27,979 nucleotides of DNA from Deltaproteobacteria bacterium (GTDB lineage: Bacteria; Desulfobacterota; Dissulfuribacteria; Dissulfuribacterales; UBA3076): NCBI GenBank assembly GCA_021159445.1, contig JAGGRV010000028.1, forward strand, positions 1 to 27,979, read 5' to 3'. The notes under the pieces were generated by a model. It did no database searches. It was given only the letters and a program-made list of their open reading frames with translations, and was not told the DNA's origin. Position numbers and translations under genes: made by a program. The first letter of the stretch is position 1, and each line of letters opens with the position of its first letter. Of this stretch, positions 8,245-15,684 are shown one piece after another.

Positions 8245-8473
8245 TCACACCCCATTTCCCAAACCGGGCCGCAACTTCTTCATCTCTTGCGAACTCACCT
8301 CGCCGCGCCTCGTCAAGCCCAGCCTGCACCTCCCGGACAAACCATTCCTCATAGCTTAAAAATTTCTCCACAGCCTGGTTGATGACCCAGGTCCTGGACC
8401 TGTTCAAAGTCTTTGCCATGGTATTAACACGGTCAAGGACCTCGTCGCTCATGCGGACAGTTGTTACTCTCAT
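8234..8473 (-). CDS. Ribbon-helix-helix (CopG/ParD-like) antitoxin
   Basis: The 79-residue protein starts at ATG 8473, which has GGAGG 8 bases upstream; the ATG at 8494 has none. The N-terminal beta strand MRVTTVRMSDEVLDR and following helices (AKTLNRSRTWVINQAVEKFL) form the DNA-binding ribbon-helix-helix fold. The acidic C-terminus (VQAGLDEARRGE) would wrap the downstream toxin. Such antitoxins repress their own promoter; a symmetric site lies just upstream at 8498-8534. Recognition is confident. Confidence 0.92.
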   Translation of the reverse strand: MRVTTVRMSDEVLDRVNTMAKTLNRSRTWVINQAVEKFLSYEEWFVREVQAGLDEARRGEFARDEEVAARFGKWGVNAD

Positions 8474-8497
8474 GATGCTGCCTCCATTTATCACGCA

Positions 8498-8534
8498 TTG
8501 TTGTATTCATTTATATTAATATAAAATACAACAA
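8498..8534 (-). promoter_or_regulatory. Symmetric operator of the ParE/RHH toxin-antitoxin operon
   Basis: Perfect 10-bp inverted arms TTGTTGTATT (8498-8507) and AATACAACAA (8525-8534) flank the perfect 14-bp palindrome TTATATTAATATAA (8511-8524). The site sits 24 bases upstream of the antitoxin ATG, where an RHH protein would bind to autorepress. The binding is inferred. Confidence 0.7.
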
Positions 8535-8580
8535 AGAGAAAAAAATCAAATATCCAAATCAGTCCATATTCCCCGCGGAT

Positions 8581-8650
8581 AAGAAGCTCAAAGCTCAAAG
8601 AGCTATCGTAATCAACCCCTTTCAGCTTTCAACTTCAGGCTTTCAGCTCT
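8581..8650. repeat. Degenerate AAGCTC / CTTTCAGC word spacer
   Basis: AAGCTCAAAGCTCAAAGAGCT is followed by CTTTCAGC, TTTCAACTTCAGG and CTTTCAGCTC, short repeated words with no coding pattern. It lies between the toxin-antitoxin promoter and the lapA-like relic. Confidence 0.5.
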
Positions 8651-8668
8651 TATGCAACGCCGCAGATT

Positions 8669-8793
8669 GGGTTTTTTCAGCGGAATCATACTATTTTAGT
8701 GCTTGCCGCTTTATTATTGATTGTTTTGATCCAGAACACGCAACCTATTACCTTCCGAATGCTATTTGGAAAATTATATGTCCCAGATTATCT
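8669..8793 (+). pseudogene. Relic of a LapA-like (DUF1049) inner-membrane protein
   Basis: The plus-strand frame reads a hydrophobic helix and the DUF1049-like stretch LLLIVLIQNTQPITFRMLFG, then YVPDYLYAP. Similarity fades where the frame runs antisense into the ketosynthase 3' end. There is no convincing start codon or ribosome site. The region looks like a decayed N-terminal fragment, perhaps marking an ancestral junction where the biosynthetic locus was inserted. Confidence 0.4.
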
Positions 8794-9909
8794 TTACGCC
8801 CCGATAATAGCTCTTAGCTTCGTGATAAGTAAACTTGCATTTATGCCACCAAATCCTGAGTTGCAGGATAATATAGATGGGCAATCCAAGGCGAGGGGTT
8901 TTTGTCCGGTTACATGGCCAATGCCGGATTCTGGTGTTGTCAGCCCAACGCTTGGAGGAATCAGGCCTCTCTTCAGGCTTTCAACAGATAAGACCGCCTC
9001 GATTACGCCTGCAGCTCCAAGGCAGTGGCCTATAGCTCCTTTCACAGAATGAAAAGGCGGATTGTTTTTGCCCCACAAGGTGGTGAATGCGTATATCTCC
9101 ATGGCATCGTTATGCCGGGTGCCGGTACCGTGGGCATTGATAGCGCCTACTTGCCGGCGGCAATTATCTGTAGCCTTTTTTATGGAAGCTATCAGCCCGC
9201 TTGCCTCCCTGTCCGGCGCTGTGATGTGAACTGCATCACAGGCCGCCCCCCATCCGGTTATCCGAGCAAGGATAGGCCAATTGCGTTGATGGGCCTCTTC
9301 TGTGGCGCATAAAAGCATGATTCCTGCCCCTTCGCCCAGGGAAAGTCCATCACGTCTGAGATCGAAGGGACGGCAAGGTTGAGAGGAATGCGCCATCAGA
9401 CTTGCGAAACCGGCCAGCACAAATCTGCTCAATATATCTATACCAATCACAGCGACAATTTTTGCATCACCACTGATAATCCTGTGTACCCCTTGAATTA
9501 CAGCCATTGTCCCGGATGCACAGGCAGCGCTGATTGTGCTTACAGGGCCTTTAAGGCCAAGTTCTCTCGCTATATAACTTGCTGTATCACAAGGTTGGCC
9601 TGGTCTGGGACCGGCTGACCGGGCAAGGAGTTCGTCCGGAGCCCCTTTTGTGATGGCCAGAATGAGGGTGGTGTCATCCGGAATCAAGGGGCAGTCAGCA
9701 AAAAGCAATTTTATCAAAGCTTGAAGGCGTTTTGCTGTTCCCAGCTCCCCTTCAAGCCTCTTTATAAACCCTACCGGCCATTTGCCAAAGAAACCGTCTG
9801 ATTTAAGACAGGCAATGGCAGAGCGTCCTTCCATCAGTCCGCTCCACGTCTCGTCTAAATTACCAAGAGAAGTTATCGCTTTGGTGGCCACAACAGCTAC
9901 AGATTTCAT
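8794..9909 (-). CDS. Beta-ketoacyl-ACP synthase (FabF/APE type), catalytically complete
   Basis: The 371 residues start at ATG 9909, which overlaps the thioesterase stop as ATGA; a GTG at 9930 is the alternative. Decarboxylative Claisen condensation of malonyl-ACP with an acyl-enzyme is expected. The thiolase-fold triad is intact: Cys130 in SAACASG, His260 in NAHGTGT, His295 in GAIGHCLGAAG; the C-terminal CNSGFGGINAS is also typical. The N-terminal region is shorter than in FabF (about 410), as in the second KS of aryl-polyene clusters. It is the last gene of block C. Its partner among the other KS-like proteins cannot be read from sequence. It could initiate chains or extend them late. Confidence 0.9.
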   Translation of the reverse strand: MKSVAVVATKAITSLGNLDETWSGLMEGRSAIACLKSDGFFGKWPVGFIKRLEGELGTAKRLQALIKLLFADCPLIPDDTTLILAITKGAPDELLARSAGPRPGQPCDTASYIARELGLKGPVSTISAACASGTMAVIQGVHRIISGDAKIVAVIGIDILSRFVLAGFASLMAHSSQPCRPFDLRRDGLSLGEGAGIMLLCATEEAHQRNWPILARITGWGAACDAVHITAPDREASGLIASIKKATDNCRRQVGAINAHGTGTRHNDAMEIYAFTTLWGKNNPPFHSVKGAIGHCLGAAGVIEAVLSVESLKRGLIPPSVGLTTPESGIGHVTGQKPLALDCPSILSCNSGFGGINASLLITKLRAIIGA

Positions 9910-10385
9910 TCCAGCTTGCCATCTTTCCACTTCTGCCGAAAATCCTCAATCCAGGCAGTCGGCATAAGTAAAACAAGTCCCTTCATATCTGTCAGGAGCT
10001 GAACCGTATACCCAGCAGCCATCAGACGTCCATCCTGGCCTGTAATATGATATTCAAAGTTCAGCCTCATGGCATCACACCAGTGTAACGTGGTCTTAAT
10101 ATTCATTATCTCATCAAAGCGTAACGAAGCTTTATAGTCGATGTGCATTTTCACAATAGGAGCTGCCAGCCCTTCATCCTTGAACTTCATGTAACGCAGA
10201 CCATACCTGTCTCCAAATGCCACTCGGCCGTCTTCCAGATAACTCACATACCGGCCGTGCCATACCATCCCCAATGGATCTATTTCTTCAAACCTGACCT
10301 TGCGAGAAATAGTGACTGTAAGAGGCCGTGGGGCATCAGGCTCTTGAGGAAAGTAGCAACGTTGAAATCTCATATCTGTATCCAT
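9906..10385 (-). CDS. Hot-dog acyl-ACP/CoA thioesterase (4HBT/YbgC-like)
   Basis: The 159-residue protein carries the 4HBT motif VRFEEIDPLGMVWHGRYVSY with the catalytic Asp36 followed by His43, Tyr46 and Glu51. The N-terminal 25 residues are extra to the domain; ATG 10373 is an alternative start because neither site has a strong ribosome site. It would release or edit acyl chains on the ACP. A thioesterase of this type (ApeK-like) is a normal member of aryl-polyene loci. Downstream it is coupled to the ketosynthase by an ATGA overlap. Upstream it is separated from the dehydratase by a GGTTCA-word spacer, the only gap inside block C. Confidence 0.85.
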   Translation of the reverse strand: MDTDMRFQRCYFPQEPDAPRPLTVTISRKVRFEEIDPLGMVWHGRYVSYLEDGRVAFGDRYGLRYMKFKDEGLAAPIVKMHIDYKASLRFDEIMNIKTTLHWCDAMRLNFEYHITGQDGRLMAAGYTVQLLTDMKGLVLLMPTAWIEDFRQKWKDGKLE

Positions 10386-10421
10386 TCAGAGGTTCTGGGT
10401 TCAAAGGTTCAAAGGTTCAGG
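10386..10421. repeat. GGTTCA-word spacer inside block C
   Basis: GGTTC occurs in four near-tandem words (GGTTCTG, GGTTCAAA, GGTTCAAA, GGTTCAGGG). It fills the only non-overlapping junction of an otherwise fully coupled gene block. Confidence 0.6.
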
Positions 10422-10423
10422 GA

Positions 10424-10825
10424 TCACTCTGTATTTTCACAAAAATCTATTCTACCCGTGGTCACGGTCTCATTTTTATGGAAGATTCTGAATTTGGCCC
10501 TCCATGTCATTTGGTGTTTTTTTAAATTCACATTTATTGATATCTGTTCCTTTGGCTGGACAAAGTCTCGGAATTTGATTCGTCCCGTAGCAATGGGCAC
10601 AAGTTGTCGGTTCAGGGCCTTAATGGCCAATGAACGGACTGCCGCCATTTGTATGATGCCAGGGAGTATTGGTTGATCTGGAAAGTGGCCCTGAAAGCAT
10701 GGAAAATCAGGCTGAAAGACAAACGTGCCATTCACGAATATATCTTCACCCCTATTTTCTGTGTATTCAGTTAAAGATTCCAACAAAGCCTGTTCTATGG
10801 AATCAGTATTGAGTTCTTTTATCAT
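10424..10825 (-). CDS. Hot-dog 3-hydroxyacyl-ACP dehydratase with His but no Glu (ApeI-like)
   Basis: The 133-residue FabZ/FabA-fold protein contains the catalytic-His motif FQGHFPDQPILPG with His47. In FabZ a catalytic Glu lies five residues after the Gly of PG; here that place is Ala61 (PGIIQMAA). Alone it would lack the general acid. The second dehydratase of the locus (14407-14871) has the reverse pattern, so a heterodimer with one composite site is likely. This mirrors the ApeI/ApeP pair of aryl-polyene synthesis as I remember it. It starts with an ATGA overlap at the lipoprotein stop. Expected role: dehydration of 3-hydroxyacyl-ACP to trans-2-enoyl-ACP, producing conjugated chains since no enoyl reductase is encoded here. 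Confidence 0.85.
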   Translation of the reverse strand: MIKELNTDSIEQALLESLTEYTENRGEDIFVNGTFVFQPDFPCFQGHFPDQPILPGIIQMAAVRSLAIKALNRQLVPIATGRIKFRDFVQPKEQISINVNLKKHQMTWRAKFRIFHKNETVTTGRIDFCENTE

Positions 10826-11394
10826 AAGTCATATGAACCTTGAAATAATTCCAGGGTCAGTTTAGAGCGCCTCCATGGCTCTTGCAGCACCGCACAAACA
10901 AATCCTTCAGTTACATCTTTACTATAAAAATAGTCTACAGACCAAACCAAAAAAGGGCCAAAGCGGGCTTCTTTTCTTTCCACATCCAAAGCGGGCTTTT
11001 TCTTACATATTCTAATGAAACCATGTCTGAAACAATGGACATCATCTGACATGGTATCAAAAATGCGTAAAGTGGATTCGGAAAGATATTCCGGCAAACC
11101 ACGGTCGCGTATCGCCTTTACGGCAGCAATAACTTTGACATCGCTTCCATCAGACATTGCAGTCTCCAACAACTTGATACCCGTGGCATCAAGCAAGACC
11201 AAGTGGAAATCAGGGCCGAGAGTTCTCACTGCTATCACACCGGTAAATCGTTCAGCCCCCCATTTTTCTATAGTAAGTTTCCAGAGAGATTCCTCCACAT
11301 GTATAAAATGCTGTTCGTTATATTCAGGGATTTTGTTAATACCGCACCCTGAGATAAACTGAATTATTAATATGAACAGTATCCCGCGCATCAT
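10822..11394 (-). CDS. DUF3261-like outer-membrane lipoprotein (ApeN-like)
   Basis: The 190-residue protein has a signal peptide with lipobox FISGC (Cys17) followed by Gly-Ile-Asn, so sorting to the outer membrane is plausible. The middle part (FTGVIAVRTLGPDFHLVLLD) resembles DUF3261 lipoproteins, which accompany the MMPL exporter and LolA-like carrier in aryl-polyene loci. It is coupled by ATGA overlaps to the exporter before it and the dehydratase after it. Likely part of the machinery that places the finished product in the outer membrane; its biochemical role is unknown even in the model systems I recall. Confidence 0.75.
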   Translation of the reverse strand: MMRGILFILIIQFISGCGINKIPEYNEQHFIHVEESLWKLTIEKWGAERFTGVIAVRTLGPDFHLVLLDATGIKLLETAMSDGSDVKVIAAVKAIRDRGLPEYLSESTLRIFDTMSDDVHCFRHGFIRICKKKPALDVERKEARFGPFLVWSVDYFYSKDVTEGFVCAVLQEPWRRSKLTLELFQGSYDL

Positions 11395-13778
11395 GTTTCG
11401 TTTCCATTATACGGTTTCAAAATCACCGGTGTAATCCATAGTGCGGTCGGCCAGGCTGCTCCGATCCCGACAAGCACTGTAGCTCCCAGTGTATGGAGGG
11501 CTGGATGCTCTGCCAGGGTCAATACACCGAAACCTGAGAGGGTGCTGACAGCGCACATGCTTACAGCAAAAAACGTGGTTTTGGAAATCGCCCTCTGAAA
11601 GGCGCATACTACAAATATGCCATAGTCTACGCTAATGCCTATTACCATGATCCCAATGAGTATGTGCATAAGGTTGATGTCTTTATTGCACAGGTAATTG
11701 AATATGGCCATGAACGACAGGGCGGAAAGCACAGGTGCCAGTGCTGCAAGCACAGGCATTGGCCTTTGAAAGAAAAACCACATCAGACATACTATGAGTA
11801 GGCCCGCGGCAACAGAAAGCCTGGTTACGTCATGGCGCACGAGTGCCTCTATATTAGAACGCCATTTGGAATTGGAAAGGACTGCAACTCCGCGAATTTG
11901 TTCTTCCAGTTTTTTAAGTACAGGCCAAGTGTCGGGAGTATCCGGGGCAATTGTAGTTATCAGTATCTCATGCCCATTATTGTCCTGATTTTTTTTGCCG
12001 TGCTTATCCGGCAGACGCAGCATGGAACATATCAATGGTGAAAGCGGCCCGGAAATCAGAACACTTGGATCCAGGATAACAGGCTTTGCAGACAACCATT
12101 CAAAAAAGGGTGAAAAGGCCCCGGAGACAAACCCCAGTTCCGTTCCAATTCGGTCAATTTCCTTTTCAACGCAGACGCGCCGTTTTTCCCAAAAAACATT
12201 CCAGTTTGATATGTTTTGTGCCTGCAAGAATGGTCCTGGAAGAATGGGAGAAATACTTCGCAAACCCGATATGGAATTACGCTGAAGTTCTTCATAGACT
12301 TGATCGTTTCTATCCAGGGCCTGTGACAGGGTCTTTCCTGAAGCCAGGATAAATGCCTCATCTCCCGCTGGTCCCCATGTAGCGCGAAAATGGGCCTCGT
12401 CTGCTTTTATCTTTGGAGTAACCATGTCCAGTGTCTGAAGATTTCCATTATAGTGCAACCCGGGCCAGGCCAAAGCCCCGGCGGCAAGCAACAGCCCCCA
12501 TAATATAAGTTTTAGGGTTGAATGCCTGATGCCTGGCGTTATATGTTCCACTTTTGAAATTTGGGGCTTTCTTATTGCAAGGGTGGGCACAAGCATCCAG
12601 GCCAATAACACAGCCAGAAAAACCCCGGTTATGGCCAGGGTTGCCATTTGCCTGTGAGATGGGACTTCAGAGAAGAGCAACACCACAAAGACACCAAGAG
12701 TGGTGGCTGTGGATAAAATCACCGGGCGTTTAATACCCTTGAGGACGGCATCTTTGCCCCCGGGATTTCTGGAAAGCGCAAGATAGATATGTATGGCAGA
12801 ATCTACTGCAATACCCAGAAGGACAATGCCGAACCCGAGGGCAATAGCACTTACCCGATCGTAAAAAAGCCTCAGAACGGCTATTGCCACAGGGGCGGCC
12901 ATAAAGGGAATGCCCACTACCAATAACGCGCGGGGATCCCGAAAAATCAGGAAAAAGAATATAAACAGTGTCAAAGTGGCCAATGGCAGGAGCTTGCGCA
13001 GATCTTTCTGGACTGTGCGGGCGTTTGCCAGGGTATGTGGAAGGGCGCCGATGATTCGTGCGCTTACTCCATGAACCATGCCTTGCTGAAGGGCCTTTTG
13101 TACCTCACTCTGTACTTGTTCCGCAGCCTTGGAGTCTGTGAGCGGAAGTGCGCTTTCAGCCCAGATAAGGCAACTCCTGCCGTCCTGACTGAAAAAAAAT
13201 CCGTCTCGTATCTGAGCCGTGAATTCACCACGAAGGCTGGAAAGGCGTTTTATAAGAAGACGTGACAGACCAAGCGGGTCCCTGCGTATCTGTTCCTTGA
13301 GTGGCAATCCGGCAGGGCTGTTTAACAGGGCAAAATCCTCTGTAAGGGCCTGATTAAGTCCATCCGTAGTAAGCTGGGATTGTATCCGGCGCAGGTCTTC
13401 TTCTGCCAGAAGGGCCGGCAGATGGGACCATAGTTGATCCAGAAGTCTCCATTCATAGCCTGGAGGAAGCTGATATAACACTTCCCTGAATACGGGATTT
13501 TCCGCAAGAACTGATCCAACTTGTCCGGCAGAAGTTTTGAGTGCCTGTTCAATTCCATTCCTTGAAACAGTCGTCTGGGAAGGATCTATTTCCAGGCTGA
13601 TAAAGACACGATTTACCAGCCCCATACGTTGCAGCAACTGGATATCCCCGCGCACCGCCGTATCCGGCAAGAGGTCCAGTGCATCCTCTCCAAGATATAT
13701 CCCACTGGCTGCAAACAATCCAAATGCGGCCAGGAAAAAAGCAATGCCCCATTTCAGCCAGGCGGAATTGGTGTTCAC
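11391..13778 (-). CDS. MMPL/RND-type lipid exporter (ApeM-like)
   Basis: The 795-residue inner-membrane protein shows two equivalent halves: one TM (about 9-29), a periplasmic loop (30-255), a TM bundle (about 260-400), TM ~430-450, a second loop and a second bundle (about 640-790), twelve segments in all. Proton-relay-like motifs GIAVDSAIHIY and GISVDYGIFVV occur in the matching TM of each half. MMPL proteins move lipids using the proton gradient. The GTG start overlaps the LolA-like stop as GTGA, and the stop overlaps the lipoprotein start. The context (carrier, lipoprotein, acyltransferase) points to export of the locus's acyl product. Confidence 0.92.
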   Translation of the reverse strand: MNTNSAWLKWGIAFFLAAFGLFAASGIYLGEDALDLLPDTAVRGDIQLLQRMGLVNRVFISLEIDPSQTTVSRNGIEQALKTSAGQVGSVLAENPVFREVLYQLPPGYEWRLLDQLWSHLPALLAEEDLRRIQSQLTTDGLNQALTEDFALLNSPAGLPLKEQIRRDPLGLSRLLIKRLSSLRGEFTAQIRDGFFFSQDGRSCLIWAESALPLTDSKAAEQVQSEVQKALQQGMVHGVSARIIGALPHTLANARTVQKDLRKLLPLATLTLFIFFFLIFRDPRALLVVGIPFMAAPVAIAVLRLFYDRVSAIALGFGIVLLGIAVDSAIHIYLALSRNPGGKDAVLKGIKRPVILSTATTLGVFVVLLFSEVPSHRQMATLAITGVFLAVLLAWMLVPTLAIRKPQISKVEHITPGIRHSTLKLILWGLLLAAGALAWPGLHYNGNLQTLDMVTPKIKADEAHFRATWGPAGDEAFILASGKTLSQALDRNDQVYEELQRNSISGLRSISPILPGPFLQAQNISNWNVFWEKRRVCVEKEIDRIGTELGFVSGAFSPFFEWLSAKPVILDPSVLISGPLSPLICSMLRLPDKHGKKNQDNNGHEILITTIAPDTPDTWPVLKKLEEQIRGVAVLSNSKWRSNIEALVRHDVTRLSVAAGLLIVCLMWFFFQRPMPVLAALAPVLSALSFMAIFNYLCNKDINLMHILIGIMVIGISVDYGIFVVCAFQRAISKTTFFAVSMCAVSTLSGFGVLTLAEHPALHTLGATVLVGIGAAWPTALWITPVILKPYNGNET

Positions 13779-14410
13779 GGGCTGCTACACCTGGTAAAAA
13801 GGGATTGGTTCAGGGGTTGGTTCAGGATAAAATCGCTAAACGAAATTACCGTATGGTCTCCGCCGGGTTCCTGTATTCTTACTGTAGTTGGCTGTAACGA
13901 GGTAGAATTAAAGCTGATCTTCACACTGGAAATTGCCCTTGCTATCTTTGGGTCGTTTGATGTAAGTACAAGGCAGGGACCTTGTTCAAGCAATACCATA
14001 CGGTATTGTTTTTGTAGAGTAGTATATGATCCGTTTACCCAGGTCCAGATTTGTTTAGATACCATTTGCATTACCGGATCTGTAGCCAGATTAAATCTCT
14101 GAGGTTCACTATTGCCACTGCATTTTAAGCCTTTGGCGCCATTAAAAATCAATACAGAGGCTATAGGGCTTGTGAATTCCCAACGCAGTTTGTCCGGCTT
14201 TTCCAAGGCCATGCGGCCTTGAAAGATAACCGGCCGGGCAAAGATGGCTAAATGACGTTCCTGTTTCAGTGTGCACGTTAAGGTCTTGACAGTGGCGGCC
14301 TTTGCCTCTACCTCGTGGATAAATGATGAAAGTCTGCCGTTGTCTTCTGCAAAAACAGGAGGGACAATAAAAAGAAGGGGCAAAAGCATAAGTATCAGTT
14401 TCCGCCTCAT
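13775..14410 (-). CDS. LolA-like periplasmic lipid carrier (ApeL-like)
   Basis: The 211 residues start at ATG 14410, which overlaps the dehydratase TGA as ATGA and has GAGGAAAAGGA just upstream; the start at 14425 is less likely. A cleavable signal peptide (about residues 1-22, KLILMLLPLLFIVPPVFA) is followed by LolA-fold sequence: LTCTLKQERHL, FQGRMALEKPDKLRWEFTSP. LolA ferries lipoproteins across the periplasm; LolA-like proteins in aryl-polyene loci are thought to carry the lipid product. Here it directly precedes the exporter, which supports that role. No Cys lipobox, so it should be soluble. Confidence 0.87.
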   Translation of the reverse strand: MRRKLILMLLPLLFIVPPVFAEDNGRLSSFIHEVEAKAATVKTLTCTLKQERHLAIFARPVIFQGRMALEKPDKLRWEFTSPIASVLIFNGAKGLKCSGNSEPQRFNLATDPVMQMVSKQIWTWVNGSYTTLQKQYRMVLLEQGPCLVLTSNDPKIARAISSVKISFNSTSLQPTTVRIQEPGGDHTVISFSDFILNQPLNQSLFTRCSSP

Positions 14411-14871
14411 TCCTTTTCCTCCCACACCTTTAGTTCGCCGCAGGCTACAAGTCCATTTCGACCGATTACCCTGCCTTCCATAATGGTTACTGCCTGGAAC
14501 TCAAAGGTCTTCTTGAGGTTTATCTGCAAAGTTTCTCCCGGACGTACCCTGTTTATCCAGGAAAAGTTGTCTATTCCCACGAGATAGCCGATTAATGGCG
14601 GCCGGTTTTCCTTCCTGGCGTCAAATCCGTTTATTGTAGCTATGGACTGTGCGATAAGTTCAATAAAGTATTCCGGGAGAAGGCCTCCCTGTGGACCCAA
14701 AAAAATTCCCTCTGTTGGGACTATGGCTTCTGCCAGCGCAGTATCCTCGTTCCTTTCAAGGAGCCGGTGAACAATGAGCATGGGCGGGCGATGAGGGACC
14801 AGGAGCCGAGCAGGCAGGGGCAGGGAAGCGCTGGCGCTGTTGGAGTTCATGGAATCTTGAAGACCGCTCAC
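14407..14871 (-). CDS. Hot-dog dehydratase homologue with Glu but no His (ApeP-like)
   Basis: The 154-residue FabZ-fold protein begins with the FabZ-like LVPHRPPMLIVHRLLE (about 24-39). At the catalytic-His loop, where FabZ has GHFP, it reads GPQGG, so the His is missing. The catalytic Glu position is kept (Glu71 in YFIELIAQS). This is the mirror image of the dehydratase at 10424-10825. The GTG start overlaps the ketoreductase stop as GTGA; ATG 14850 is an alternative. It sits in block C between the ketoreductase and the LolA-like carrier, matching the position of ApeP in aryl-polyene loci. By itself it should be inactive or be a structural partner. Confidence 0.85.
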   Translation of the reverse strand: MSGLQDSMNSNSASASLPLPARLLVPHRPPMLIVHRLLERNEDTALAEAIVPTEGIFLGPQGGLLPEYFIELIAQSIATINGFDARKENRPPLIGYLVGIDNFSWINRVRPGETLQINLKKTFEFQAVTIMEGRVIGRNGLVACGELKVWEEKE

Positions 14872-15596
14872 ATGTAAAGGCCCCCGTTTACTCCTATAAC
14901 CTGCCCTGTAATGTAGCTTGCCTCATCGCTCAGCAGGAAGTTTACCACCCCTGCCACCTCTTCAGGCCGTCCGATGCGTCCGAGGGGGATTGTCGGAAGC
15001 AGTTTTTCTCTGGGCAGGTCCCGGATCATCTCCGTCTCAATGAGCCCCGGTGATACCACGTTGACCAGAATGTTGCGCTTGGCTATCTCCCGGGCAAGTG
15101 CCTTGGATGCCCCTATGAGCCCTGCCTTTGCCGCAGAGTAGTTAACCTGACCTGCCAGGCCTGTCTCCCCTGACACAGAGGCTATGGCAATGATCCGGCC
15201 GCGTCTTTTGGACAGCATGACCTTTAATAGAATACGCGTCAGCAGAAAGAAACCGGTCAGGTGGACATTGAGCACAGTATCCCAATCGTCCCGACGCATC
15301 AGGGCCACCACTGTGTCACGGGTGACTCCGGCATTGTGGACTAAAGCGTATGGCACTTCCTCATCCAGCAGTGGAGTAAGGGCCTTGTCCACAGCCGGTT
15401 CGTCAGCCACATCAAAGGGTAAAAGAGTACAGCGCTGTCCTCGGGCCTCGATGTCATTTTTTACAGATGCGGCCGTTTCATGCGAGGAGCGGTAATTGAG
15501 CCAGATATCATAGCCCGCGCCGGCCAGTCTTTTGGCAATAGCAGCTCCAATACCCCGGCTGCCGCCTGTAATCAATACTGTGCGTGGTTTGTCCAT
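14868..15596 (-). CDS. 3-ketoacyl-ACP reductase (FabG/SDR family, ApeQ-like)
   Basis: The 242-residue classical short-chain dehydrogenase has the cofactor loop TGGSRGIG (about 10-17), NAG (88-90), catalytic Ser140/142, Tyr153 and Lys157 (YSAAK), and the FabG-like tail GQVIGVNGGLYM. It should reduce 3-ketoacyl-ACP with NADPH between the KS and dehydratase steps. Start ATG 15596 has AGGA 8 bases upstream. It opens block C, just downstream of the radical SAM terminator, so it needs its own promoter; I could not point to a convincing one in the 60 bases available. Confidence 0.93.
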   Translation of the reverse strand: MDKPRTVLITGGSRGIGAAIAKRLAGAGYDIWLNYRSSHETAASVKNDIEARGQRCTLLPFDVADEPAVDKALTPLLDEEVPYALVHNAGVTRDTVVALMRRDDWDTVLNVHLTGFFLLTRILLKVMLSKRRGRIIAIASVSGETGLAGQVNYSAAKAGLIGASKALAREIAKRNILVNVVSPGLIETEMIRDLPREKLLPTIPLGRIGRPEEVAGVVNFLLSDEASYITGQVIGVNGGLYM

Positions 15597-15630
15597 AATA
15601 CGTTCCTATGCATAACATCGTAACCTTTTA

Positions 15631-15655
15631 CAGGTTCAGAGGTTTAGGGTTCGAG
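15631..15655. repeat. GGTTCA-word spacer before the ketoreductase
   Basis: CAGGTTCAGAGG, TTTAGGG and TTCGAG repeat the same words as at 10386-10421. It fills the gap between a terminator hairpin and the ketoreductase start. Confidence 0.5.
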
Positions 15656-15656
15656 A

Positions 15657-15684
15657 AAAAGATGAACATCGACGTTCATCTTTT
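15657..15684 (-). terminator. Intrinsic terminator after the radical SAM gene
   Basis: A perfect 11-bp stem AAAAGATGAAC / GTTCATCTTTT with a 6-base loop (15668-15673) touches the radical SAM stop codon. On the minus strand it ends in CTTTTTCTC. It should separate this gene's transcript from block C. Confidence 0.75.

Noticed and set aside
10143..10676. 177-residue plus-strand frame across thioesterase and dehydratase
   Set aside because: Spans two real genes and their spacer in antisense; no domain.
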